Of a DNA stretch of 38,312 nt, positions 17,144-27,058 are shown one piece after another. Every line of letters starts with the position of its first letter. The stretch's first letter is position 1. Location of the stretch: assembly GCA_016873435.1 (NCBI GenBank), contig VGXF01000013.1, forward strand, positions 1-38,312, given 5' to 3'. This stretch comes from Nitrospira sp. Its GTDB lineage: Bacteria > Nitrospirota > Nitrospiria > Nitrospirales > Nitrospiraceae. The notes under the pieces are model-generated. The model was not told where the DNA came from, did no database searches, and saw nothing but the letters and a program-made list of their open reading frames with translations. Position numbers and translations under genes: made by a program.

Positions 17144-18838
17144 GTGTCACGCAATCGACGGCGGAGTGTTCGGATGTGGGGATATGCGCTGCTGGTCACA
17201 GGATGCCTGCTGGCCGGCGGGGCGGTGCCCGCCGTAGCCGCGCCCACGCTCTCGCCGGACGCCGCACCTCCTGGCGCGACGATCGCCATCTCGGGCAAAG
17301 GGTTCGGCACCTTCCAGTCCACGCAAGCCAATCGTGTTCTCTTCAACGGAAAAGCGGCGCTCGTGCAGCGCTGGGATCCCGATCTCATCGCTGTCAAGGT
17401 TCCGCTCCAGGTCGTGTCTGGCCCCGTGACGATCCTGGCTGGCAAGACGAAAATCGACGCCGGCACCTTTACCCTCCAGCAGCCGACCATTAAATCGGTC
17501 TCGCCCGCTGAGGTCGAGCCGGGCGCAGTGATACAAGTCAGTGGCCAACATTTCGGCACCACTGCAGGCTCCCGCGATCCCAATACGATGTTTGGTGTCA
17601 ACGACGTGCTGATCGGCGGTACGACGGCAAAGATCCGTCGTTGGCGCGACGACAAGATCGAGGTGGAAGTGCCCGGGACGGCCGTCTCGGGTGACGTGGT
17701 GGTCCGGCTGGCGTCCTCCGATCCGCTCCCGGACGGCGCCTGCTGCGCGCCGGTTGCCTACAGTGTCAGCAACGCGGCGCCGCTGACTGTGATTCCGTCA
17801 ATCCGGGCCGATCCGTTGAGCGGGCCAGTCGGCACGAAGGTTGTGCTCTTTGGCAAGGGATTCGGCGAGAAGAAGGGGACGGACGATCAGTTGCTGTTCA
17901 ACGGTCATCCGGCCACGATTGCGCAGTGGGCAGATGTGGCGATCGTGGCGCACGTCCCACTGGATGCGACGACCGGCCCGCTTGTGCTGAAAAGAGGCGA
18001 GACGCAGCGGACACTGGGGACCTTCACGGTGCCGACACCGAAGGCTGCCGGGCTGGCCATTTCCAGCGGCCCGATTGGTACACTGCTTCGCATTAACGGA
18101 GAACATTTCGGATTTTATTCTGAGAGCGGCGCGACGCCGTTCTCGTTCATGGATTTTCAGAAAGGTGATAACGCCGTTGAAATCGGTGGTGTGCCGGCCG
18201 TGGTTTACCGCTGGCATGACGACCGGATTGACGTCTGGGTGCCGCTAAGCGCCAAAAGTGGACCGGTTGTGGTCAAGCGGAGCGGGACCAAGCCGAAGTC
18301 CGACGGCTCCTGCTGCGCTGAGCGCGGCCTGGTCACGACGACCGCCGGCACGTTCACGGTGACCGTCCCCAAGGTGGACTCCTATTCTCCAATGTCCGCC
18401 GGCCTTGATGAGCTTGTAACGATCAAGGGCTCCGGCTTCGGAACTTTTCTGAAAACCGCTGAGGCCACGCAGTCCGGCTTGAACGAAGGCATGCACGATG
18501 CAGTACCATTTGAGCTTGGCGAAAACGTCGCGCGCACTGAAGTCTTGTTCAGCAACGTGGCTGGCATCGTCGTGTTGTGGACGGACACGGAAATCCAGGT
18601 CAAGGTCCCGCACCGACATCTCTACGGCATTGGGCGGAAGAACGAATTTCACACGGACCTCGCCACGGGGCCGCTGGTGGTGCGGCGCGGCTCGTGGGAC
18701 CTCAAACCGGACGGCCATTGCTGTCTGCCCAAGCAATGGGTGACGGCAGAGGCCGGCACGTTCACGATTCTGGCCCGCGGGCTGCCGGACCAGGGGAAGT
18801 TCACCGATACGCGTCCTGACTCCAACACCAACCAGTGA
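17144..18838 (+). CDS. Secreted protein with five IPT/TIG repeats
   Basis: 564 residues from GTG 17144, which has CAGGGAA just upstream; an in-frame ATG at 17105 would add 13 residues. The signal peptide has a strongly basic start (SRNRRRSVR) and ends near AVPAVAA. Five immunoglobulin-like IPT/TIG repeats follow, each with the pattern GAxIxISGKGFG, VLFNGxxA, WxDDxIxVxVP, SGPVxV. Repeats 2, 4 and 5 each end with a Cys-Cys motif preceded by Asp-Gly (DGACC, DGSCC, DGHCC). Such repeats are found in cell-surface and adhesion proteins. The downstream Ycf48-like gene begins 19 bases later. No anchor or sorting signal is seen. Confidence 0.8.
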   Translation: MSRNRRRSVRMWGYALLVTGCLLAGGAVPAVAAPTLSPDAAPPGATIAISGKGFGTFQSTQANRVLFNGKAALVQRWDPDLIAVKVPLQVVSGPVTILAGKTKIDAGTFTLQQPTIKSVSPAEVEPGAVIQVSGQHFGTTAGSRDPNTMFGVNDVLIGGTTAKIRRWRDDKIEVEVPGTAVSGDVVVRLASSDPLPDGACCAPVAYSVSNAAPLTVIPSIRADPLSGPVGTKVVLFGKGFGEKKGTDDQLLFNGHPATIAQWADVAIVAHVPLDATTGPLVLKRGETQRTLGTFTVPTPKAAGLAISSGPIGTLLRINGEHFGFYSESGATPFSFMDFQKGDNAVEIGGVPAVVYRWHDDRIDVWVPLSAKSGPVVVKRSGTKPKSDGSCCAERGLVTTTAGTFTVTVPKVDSYSPMSAGLDELVTIKGSGFGTFLKTAEATQSGLNEGMHDAVPFELGENVARTEVLFSNVAGIVVLWTDTEIQVKVPHRHLYGIGRKNEFHTDLATGPLVVRRGSWDLKPDGHCCLPKQWVTAEAGTFTILARGLPDQGKFTDTRPDSNTNQ

Positions 18839-18857
18839 GTCTAGGTTTTTTCTCGAC

Positions 18858-19832
18858 ATGAAGCGGAGTTCTGCAATCCTCTCCCCCGCCATTGTCTGTC
18901 TGCTGGCTGCGACTGCGCTGCCGGCGGCCGAGTCCACGCCGGCGCGCGTGACGGCGGCATTGCAAAAAAGCGGCACGGCCGTTCCCTGTCTGGGCGTTCA
19001 ATTTCGAGATACTCGCCTCGGCTGGACGGTCGGAGCGGGCGGCACTATATTGAAAACCATCGATGGCGGTGTGAAGTGGAAACCGGTCGTCAGTGGTACG
19101 ACGGCGTTGTTGACCGGCGTGTCGTTCCCCGATAAGCAGAAGGGCTGGGTGGTGGGGGCTAACGGCACGATCCTGCATTCGTCGGACGGCGGTAGTACGT
19201 GGCGTCCACAGCAGAGCGGCACCCAGTCGGCTCTCTATAGTGTGTTTTTTCTGACGCCGTCCTCAGGCTGGGCGGTCGGGGCGGGCGGTACTATCCTGCA
19301 CACAGCCGACGGGGGGGGACACTGGGAGGACCAGGCCAGCGGCGGCAACGCCATTCTCTATGCCGTGCATTTCGTGGATGAATTGCACGGTGGCGCAGTC
19401 GGCGCGCTCGGCACGATCCTCGTGACGGCGGATGGCGGGAAGACCTGGCAGTTCCACGAGACCGACAATGCCGCCACCTTCTTCGACATCATCTTTACCG
19501 ATGCGACGACGGCGTGGGCCGTCGGCAATGCCGGGGCGCTGTATCAGACAACGGACGGCGGGCAGCGCTGGGTGGATCGCGCGATGCAGTGCGGTAAGAC
19601 CTGTACCAAACCGGCCGATCTGGTCCGTATTCGGTTCGTGGATGCACAGGCGGGATGGATTGTCGGCGAGCGGGGGGCGATCTTCCGCACGACAGATGCG
19701 GGCTTTACCTGGACTGAAGTCGTCAACCAGGCCGCCAAAACGACGCTCTATGGCCTTTCGTTTCCCGATGCCGCCCACGGCTGGGCGGTCGGCGAACAGG
19801 GGGCGATTCTCGCCATCACGACCAAGCCGTGA
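18858..19832 (+). CDS. Secreted Ycf48-like beta-propeller protein
   Basis: 324 residues. A signal peptide (MKRSSAILSPAIVCLLAATA, ending LPAAE) is followed by about seven BNR/Asp-box-like repeats of the type GWxVGxxGTILxTxDGGxxW, for example GWTVGAGGTILKTIDGG and GWVVGANGTILHSSDGG. The family includes the photosystem II assembly factor Ycf48, but in non-photosynthetic bacteria the role is unknown, probably as a protein-protein scaffold in the periplasm. It is likely co-transcribed with the IPT-repeat gene. Two Cys (CGKTC) lie near residue 245. Confidence 0.85.
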   Translation: MKRSSAILSPAIVCLLAATALPAAESTPARVTAALQKSGTAVPCLGVQFRDTRLGWTVGAGGTILKTIDGGVKWKPVVSGTTALLTGVSFPDKQKGWVVGANGTILHSSDGGSTWRPQQSGTQSALYSVFFLTPSSGWAVGAGGTILHTADGGGHWEDQASGGNAILYAVHFVDELHGGAVGALGTILVTADGGKTWQFHETDNAATFFDIIFTDATTAWAVGNAGALYQTTDGGQRWVDRAMQCGKTCTKPADLVRIRFVDAQAGWIVGERGAIFRTTDAGFTWTEVVNQAAKTTLYGLSFPDAAHGWAVGEQGAILAITTKP

Positions 19833-19914
19833 GGGAGCATGTCGAATCTTCAACGCGGAAGCTCTAACATCCCGCCTTCAGCGGAAAATTGACCGGGCAC
19901 CCGTAACAATTTTC

Positions 19915-20649
19915 TCAGCCTAATTCTCCCAACCGGGTCTGCAGGACGCTGAGCGTAGTGAGCGTTGCGGTCTCCGCGCGCAGAATGCGCGCACCCAGCG
20001 AGACCGGCACAAATCCCTTCCGCTCGGCCTCAAGGACCTCCTCCTGGCGCCAACCCCCTTCCGGTCCGATCATGACGGCGATGGTGTGTTCGGGCGAGGA
20101 GGGCAGAACGACAGCATTCAATGTCGGCCCGGTGCTACGCTCGACGAGAATCACTTTCAAGGTGGCTTCTGTTGAGACGAAGGTCTCGATAGGGGCGGGC
20201 GGGTTGACCGTGGGCACATCCCACCGCTCCGACTGCTGGGCCGCTTCAAGCGCAATCCGCTGCCAGCGGTCCTGTTGCGCAGCTGTGCGTCCCGGCCTGG
20301 GCCGGACAATGGTCTGGTCCGAGATGAGTGGCGCGATGACGTGCACACCCAGCTCAGTGGCCTTTTGGATTGCCCAGTCCATGCGCTCGCCCTTCAGAAT
20401 TGCTTGTCCAAGGAGAAGTCGGGGGCTGCGGGGCGCCGGTCCGTCGAGCTGTCCGACGATGCGGCCACGGAGGGCACGTCGATCGAGGGTGGTCACGTCG
20501 ATGTCGTAGCGGCGGCGGTGCTCGTCGCCGACCTGGAGGCGCTCGCCCGCTGCCATGCGAAGGCTGGCTCGGAGATGGTCAAGGAGGGGGCCGGTGATGG
20601 TGACGGTGCCGTTGCGGATCTGATCAGCGGTAATGAAGAACACGGGCAT
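19915..20649 (-). CDS. rsmE: 16S rRNA (uracil-1498-N3)-methyltransferase
   Basis: 244 residues. An N-terminal PUA-like domain is followed by a SPOUT (knotted) domain: ALEAAQQSERWDVP, IGPEGGW (194-200), and LGARILRAETA (218-228), which binds S-adenosylmethionine. It methylates U1498 of 16S rRNA. It lies 8 bases after dnaJ, a frequent arrangement, and ends facing the Ycf48-like gene. Confidence 0.95.
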   Translation of the reverse strand: MPVFFITADQIRNGTVTITGPLLDHLRASLRMAAGERLQVGDEHRRRYDIDVTTLDRRALRGRIVGQLDGPAPRSPRLLLGQAILKGERMDWAIQKATELGVHVIAPLISDQTIVRPRPGRTAAQQDRWQRIALEAAQQSERWDVPTVNPPAPIETFVSTEATLKVILVERSTGPTLNAVVLPSSPEHTIAVMIGPEGGWRQEEVLEAERKGFVPVSLGARILRAETATLTTLSVLQTRLGELG

Positions 20650-20657
20650 AGGCGCCG

Positions 20658-21773
20658 TTATTCGAAATAACCCTTCATTTTTTCAAAAAATCCGTCGCCA
20701 TCTTTGTCGAGAGTCATGCCGCTCTCTTTGGCGAATTCGGTCAGAATATCCTTCTGCTTAGCCGTCAGTGCAGTGGGAATCTCCACTTTGATACAGATGA
20801 TCTGGTCGCCGGCCCGTTTGTTGTGCTTGAGACTCGGCACGCCGAGGCCCTTGAGCCGCAGCAGTTTGCTGTGCTGCGTGCCGGCCGGAACTTTGATAAT
20901 GGTTTCGCCACTAAGCGTCGGTACGGCAACCTTGCCCCCGAGCGTGGCGGTGATGAAGCTGACGGGGACGTCGCAGACGATGTCGGTGTCCTCGCGTCTG
21001 AAAATCGGGTGGGGTTTGACCGAGATCGCTACGTAGAGGTCGCCGGGAGGGCCGCCGGTGGCACCGTCTTCGCCCTCGTTGGAGAGCCGCAGGCGCATGC
21101 CTGATTCGATGCCGGCCGGAATGTTGACGGCCAGCGTCCGCTCGCGGTGGACGCGCTTGCGTCCCCGGCAGGTGCCGCAGGGATTCGTGATGATCTGCCC
21201 GCTGCCTTCGCACTGTCCGCAAGGCCGGCTGACGCTGAAGAAGCCTTGCTGAAAGCGGATTTGGCCGGTACCCCGGCAGCCGCTGCAGGGCTTAATGTCG
21301 GTGCTGGATTTTGCGCCGGAGCCGCCGCAGTCTTGGCACTTTTCCCAGCGGGGGATCTTGAGTTTGACCTCCTTGCCATAGATGGCTTCGTCAAAGGAGA
21401 TCTCAAGATTGTATTGGAGGTCGGCGCCGCGCTCGGCGCGCGTTCGGCCGCCACTGAAGAAATCTTCGAAGATTTCGCCGAAAATATCGCCTGATCCGCG
21501 CCCAAAGTCGAAGCCCTCGAAGCCCCCGCCGAAACCCTGTGGTCCGCCGGCGTGTCCGAACGTGTCGTAGCGTTGGCGTTTGCCCTGATCGCTCAGGATC
21601 TCGTAGGCCTCGTTGACCTCTTTGAATTTTTCCTCAGCGGCCTTCTTCTGGTCGTCACCGGGGTGAAGATCGGGATGGTACTGCCGGGCGAGCTTGCGAT
21701 AGGCCTTTTTCAGCTCCTCGTCGGAAGCGGTTCGCTCGACGCCGAGGGTTTGGTAGTAATCGCGTTTAGCCAC
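20658..21773 (-). CDS. dnaJ: Chaperone DnaJ
   Basis: 371 residues from GTG 21773. J-domain (HPD at 33-35), Gly/Phe-rich linker, four zinc repeats (CQDCGGSG, CSGCRGTG, CGQCEGSG, CGTCRGRK) and a C-terminal substrate domain. It delivers substrates to DnaK and stimulates its ATPase. The last zinc repeat lacks the usual GxG end. The start has a weak ribosome site. A long hairpin lies between it and dnaK. Confidence 0.97.
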   Translation of the reverse strand: MAKRDYYQTLGVERTASDEELKKAYRKLARQYHPDLHPGDDQKKAAEEKFKEVNEAYEILSDQGKRQRYDTFGHAGGPQGFGGGFEGFDFGRGSGDIFGEIFEDFFSGGRTRAERGADLQYNLEISFDEAIYGKEVKLKIPRWEKCQDCGGSGAKSSTDIKPCSGCRGTGQIRFQQGFFSVSRPCGQCEGSGQIITNPCGTCRGRKRVHRERTLAVNIPAGIESGMRLRLSNEGEDGATGGPPGDLYVAISVKPHPIFRREDTDIVCDVPVSFITATLGGKVAVPTLSGETIIKVPAGTQHSKLLRLKGLGVPSLKHNKRAGDQIICIKVEIPTALTAKQKDILTEFAKESGMTLDKDGDGFFEKMKGYFE

Positions 21774-21812
21774 GTGTACCGTTGGGAGCGACTCGAAAAT
21801 GGCGGGCCGTTG

Positions 21813-21857
21813 ATAGCGTTCAGCCAGTAGTCTGACAACCTATTGGCTGAACGCTAT
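21813..21857 (-). other. Long hairpin in the dnaK-dnaJ gap
   Basis: Arms at 21813-21830 and 21840-21857 pair over 18 bases, with one G:T (G:U in RNA) pair, and enclose a 9-base loop. There is no T-run after it on the minus strand, so it does not look like an ordinary intrinsic terminator. It could set the dnaK:dnaJ ratio by partial termination or RNA processing, or be a copy of a dispersed palindromic repeat. Confidence 0.75.
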
Positions 21858-21867
21858 TTGCTGTCTG

Positions 21868-23784
<1,917 letters not shown>

Positions 23785-23817
23785 GGATAGAATCCTCCGT
23801 TCTCGCAGTCCGCTGAA

Positions 23818-24387
23818 TTACGAATCCTGATTTTCGCCGTCCGCGTCCGTCGCCACGACAACCATGGCCGCCCTGAGCACGCGGTCGTGCAATTGATAGC
23901 CCTTCTGGTATTCCTCAAGCACCGTATTGGCCGCAGCCGTCTTCGATACCTGTCGTGACACGGCCTGGTGACGGCTGGGATCGAATGGGGTGCTGAGGCT
24001 CAGAATCGGCTTTACGCCAAATTTCGCCAGGGTTTCCGTAAACTGCTTCAACGTCAGCTCCACGCCCTGGATAAGGCCATCGCTTGTGCGACCCTCTTGC
24101 ACACATTTGAGGGCCCGTTCCAGGTTATCCACGACGGGCAGCAGCTCCTTGAGCAGATTTTCGTTGGCAAACTGCGAGTAGTCCTGCTTCTGTTTCTGCG
24201 CCAGCCGCTTGAAGTTTTCAAATTCAGCCGCTAGCCGCAAATACTTGTCTTGAAAGGCCTTGGCTTCCTCTGTCTTGGTCGCCAAGGCTTGCTCGACCGC
24301 AGTGGCCGCTGATTCCGCCTCGATGTGGTTTGGCGAATAATCATTTAAGTCGCTGATTGTATTGGTGTTTTCTTCGTTTTCGCTCAC
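23818..24387 (-). CDS. grpE: Nucleotide exchange factor GrpE
   Basis: 189 residues from GTG 24387. A long N-terminal helix (EEAKAFQDKYLRLAAEFENFKR) and the core LLPVVDNLERALK, with FDPSRHQAVSR and VLEEYQKGYQLHDRVLR, are the GrpE pattern. It releases ADP from DnaK. The frame continues upstream to ATG 24426, but GTG 24387 has GTGAGGT five bases before it and the predicted -10 box overlaps the upstream part, so GTG is preferred. No hrcA gene or CIRCE element is next to it. Confidence 0.93.
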   Translation of the reverse strand: MSENEENTNTISDLNDYSPNHIEAESAATAVEQALATKTEEAKAFQDKYLRLAAEFENFKRLAQKQKQDYSQFANENLLKELLPVVDNLERALKCVQEGRTSDGLIQGVELTLKQFTETLAKFGVKPILSLSTPFDPSRHQAVSRQVSKTAAANTVLEEYQKGYQLHDRVLRAAMVVVATDADGENQDS

Positions 24388-24408
24388 TAAGACCTCACTA
24401 TGGCTACA

Positions 24409-24436
24409 CAGATAGTCACGGGACATATAAAGTCAA
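24409..24436 (-). promoter_or_regulatory. Possible promoter of the grpE-dnaK-dnaJ operon
   Basis: The minus strand shows TTGACT (24431-24436) and TATCTG (24409-24414) separated by 16 bases. Transcription would start about 15 bases before GTG 24387. The match is moderate; a heat-shock sigma factor site could overlap it but no clear one is seen. Confidence 0.4.
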
Positions 24437-24506
24437 CCAGTTATGCGCGGTTTCTTTTTTCGAACCAGGGCGACGCCGAGGGGGCAGGCGATGCGTACAC
24501 GGGAGG

Positions 24507-25280
24507 CTATTCGTCGCCGCGGGTCCGTCGGTAGAGGAGTTCTAAACCTTCGAGCGTCAGAAAGGGGCGGACTTCCCTGATGGTGCGGGATTCCGGCGCG
24601 ATCAGAGCGGCCAGCCCGCCGGTGGCGATGACCGTGGCTTTCTGGCCAAGCTCGATCTGCATGCGCCCGACCATCTCATCCACGAGACCGGCATAGCCGA
24701 AAATCAGTCCTGATTGAATGCCCGAGGCCGTGTCCGTACCGATAACGGTTTTCGGGCGGATCAGATCGACCTTCGGAAGCTTGGCCGTTTTGGTGAACAG
24801 GGCGTCGCTGGCGATGCCGAGGCCCGGCGCAATCGCGCCACCCAGATATTCGCCGCGCGCGGTAATCGCACAGAACGTCGTCGCCGTGCCAAAGTCCACA
24901 ATGATCAGTGAAGTCTTATAGCGATCGTAGCCCGCGGCGGCGTTGACCAGCCGGTCGCTGCCGATTTCCTTTGGATTGGGATACGCGATCTGGATGCCCA
25001 TGTCGAGATCGGAGGAGACGATCAGCGGCGTGTGCCGGAAATAGGTTTCCACCATTTCGTCGAAGACGGCGGTGAGTGCGGGGACGACACTGGAGACGAT
25101 CGCGTCGGTAATTCGCGTCGAGTCGATGCCGGTTTCCCGGAGAATATTCACGAAGAGGATGCCGTACTCGTCGGCGGTCTTAGACGCGTCGGTCGCCAGT
25201 CGCCAGTGGCCGGTAAGGGTCCGGCCCTCGTAGATGCCCCAGACGACGTTGGTGTTGCCGATATCAATCGCCAGTAGCAT
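24507..25280 (-). CDS. coaX: Type III pantothenate kinase
   Basis: 257 residues of the ASKHA fold: AIDIGNTNVVWGIYEG (phosphate loop), GSDRLVNA (107-114, catalytic Asp109), VDFGTATTF, and GAIAPGL. It makes phosphopantothenate, the first step from pantothenate to coenzyme A. It is the last gene of the valS-nadC-birA-coaX group; birA-coaX adjacency is common. Confidence 0.95.
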   Translation of the reverse strand: MLLAIDIGNTNVVWGIYEGRTLTGHWRLATDASKTADEYGILFVNILRETGIDSTRITDAIVSSVVPALTAVFDEMVETYFRHTPLIVSSDLDMGIQIAYPNPKEIGSDRLVNAAAGYDRYKTSLIIVDFGTATTFCAITARGEYLGGAIAPGLGIASDALFTKTAKLPKVDLIRPKTVIGTDTASGIQSGLIFGYAGLVDEMVGRMQIELGQKATVIATGGLAALIAPESRTIREVRPFLTLEGLELLYRRTRGDE

Positions 25281-25377
25281 AAATGCGGGAATCGTTATGA
25301 GTGCTGTATGAGCCGTGCAACATCCAATCGGCGCAGCCCGGGCCCCTTAGACATCACTGAACATCCGTCACGCCCTC

Positions 25378-26205
25378 TTACCGCACATGAAACACGTCGC
25401 CAGTTCGCACGTCGGTTGTGGTGCCATCGTCTTGTGCGACCCGCAACGAGCCATCCGGTTGAACCGATTGCGCCCTGCCCTGCAGCGTGTTGCCCTGAGC
25501 CAGCTCGACACGCACGCGCTGGCCGACGGTCGCGCAGCGTACCATATATTCGGTCAGAATGTCGCCGTGGTGGCCGGCGAGAAACGCCTCGCAGCGGGTT
25601 TCGAATTCCAATAAAAGGGCGGCGAGCAGCGCAGTTCGGTCCCACGGCCGGCCGGCTTCGATGGCGACCGATGTGGCGATCGCGCGCAGCTCATCCGGAA
25701 ATTCCTCCCGGCGGATGTTCACATTGAGCCCAATACCAGCGATAACGGCCATCTCGTCGGTGCCAAGGCCGCTGCTTTCGCACAAAATCCCGGCCAGTTT
25801 TTGATCGGCGATCACAATATCGTTCGGCCATTTCACAGAAGACTTCAAGCCCGCAACCGTCTGGACGGCTCGGCTCGTGGCCAGCGCGGCGATGAGCGGC
25901 ACCCATGAGAGCCACAGGGGCTGCCGGGCAGTCGGTACATTCATCCGGAGCAGGATGGAGCAGTGGAGATTTTTCCCAGACGGGGAATGCCAGTGGCGGC
26001 CGAGCCGCCCCCGTCCCGCTGTCTGTCGGTCCGCGACGACGACGGTTCCGTGCGGTGCACCGTCCTGGGCAAGGGTCATGGCCAGCGTGTTGGTCGAGGG
26101 AACTTCATCGTGCACGTGAAGCGTGCGCCCCAGCATGCTCGTGGAGAGTGCTCGCTGGATCGCCTGGACAGTTACTGGCTCAAATGGTGAGACTGGCGAC
26201 GGCAT
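25378..26205 (-). CDS. birA: Biotin--[acetyl-CoA-carboxylase] ligase
   Basis: 275 residues without the DNA-binding N-terminal domain of E. coli BirA, so it should be a ligase only. STNT (37-40), GRGRLGR (64-70) binding biotinyl-AMP, KWPND (125-129), LAGILCES and GIGLNVN mark the catalytic domain; a C-terminal SH3-like part follows. It attaches biotin to the carboxylase carrier protein. It begins 4 bases after nadC. Confidence 0.95.
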   Translation of the reverse strand: MPSPVSPFEPVTVQAIQRALSTSMLGRTLHVHDEVPSTNTLAMTLAQDGAPHGTVVVADRQTAGRGRLGRHWHSPSGKNLHCSILLRMNVPTARQPLWLSWVPLIAALATSRAVQTVAGLKSSVKWPNDIVIADQKLAGILCESSGLGTDEMAVIAGIGLNVNIRREEFPDELRAIATSVAIEAGRPWDRTALLAALLLEFETRCEAFLAGHHGDILTEYMVRCATVGQRVRVELAQGNTLQGRAQSVQPDGSLRVAQDDGTTTDVRTGDVFHVR

Positions 26206-26209
26206 GGTC

Positions 26210-27058
26210 TCAACGGATCAGCGCAATATCCATACTCAGGTTAGCTGCCGGAGCCGAATGCGTGAGCGCACCGATCGAAATGCGGTGGGGCCTGAGCGCC
26301 GCAATCTTACGAACGTTGGCCAGCGTGATCCCCCCGGAAACCTCCACGCGCGCCCGTTTTCCGATCAGTTTGATCGCCCGGTGCATCGTCGGGACCGTCA
26401 TATTGTCGAGCAGGATGATGTCGGCATTGCCACTGAGGGCAGACTGAACCTCGCGCAGCGTCTTGGCTTCCACCTCGATCTGCAGCTGGGGATTCCGCTT
26501 CCGGGCACGCTGGCAGGCGGCGGCGGCATCGTGGCCGGAGAGGGCCAGGTGGTTGTCCTTAATCAGCACGCCGCTGCCTAGGGAGTACCGATGATTGTGT
26601 CCACCGCCCAGTGACACGGCCCATTTCTCCAGTGCGCGCAGGCCCGGCGTGGTTTTGCGCGTGTCCATGATGTTCGCCCGTGAGCCACGGACCGCGTCGC
26701 AGAAGCGCGCCGTGAGCGTGGCAATGCCCGAGAGTCGCTGGAGGAAATTGAGCGCGACGCGTTCGGCTTTCAGCAGCGACCGCGCATCTCCGCGTACGAT
26801 GATGACCGGCTGGTTGCGTCGAACCGTGTCGCCGTCCCTGACGGCGCCGATGATTCGTAGTGACGAATCAACGGCCCAAAAGACTTGTGCGGCGACGGCT
26901 ATGCCCGCGATGGTGAGCGGTTGATGCGCGAGGATGGTGCCGCGTGCCCGGACCGGTCGGGGGAAGAGTGCGGACGTGGTGACATCGCCGTGGCGCAGAT
27001 CTTCGGCCAGCGCCAGCTTTACCGCAGCATGGATTGCCCGGGAGAGGGCAGGGGTCAT
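26210..27058 (-). CDS. nadC: Nicotinate-nucleotide pyrophosphorylase (carboxylating)
   Basis: 282 residues. ALAEDLRHGDVTT, ERVALNFLQRLSGIAT, DTRKTTPG (132-139), GGGHNHRYSL (151-160), LLDNM and EVSGGI are family marks. It makes nicotinate mononucleotide from quinolinate in NAD synthesis. The start ATG overlaps the valS stop (ATGA). Confidence 0.96.
   Translation of the reverse strand: MTPALSRAIHAAVKLALAEDLRHGDVTTSALFPRPVRARGTILAHQPLTIAGIAVAAQVFWAVDSSLRIIGAVRDGDTVRRNQPVIIVRGDARSLLKAERVALNFLQRLSGIATLTARFCDAVRGSRANIMDTRKTTPGLRALEKWAVSLGGGHNHRYSLGSGVLIKDNHLALSGHDAAAACQRARKRNPQLQIEVEAKTLREVQSALSGNADIILLDNMTVPTMHRAIKLIGKRARVEVSGGITLANVRKIAALRPHRISIGALTHSAPAANLSMDIALIR

Noticed and set aside
18245-18976. 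243-codon minus-strand frame opposite the IPT-repeat gene
   Set aside because: It is a shadow of a well-supported gene and spans its junction with the next gene.
24427-24506. CIRCE heat-shock operator upstream of grpE
   Set aside because: No TTAGCACTC-N9-GAGTGCTAA-like inverted repeat is present and no hrcA gene is adjacent.
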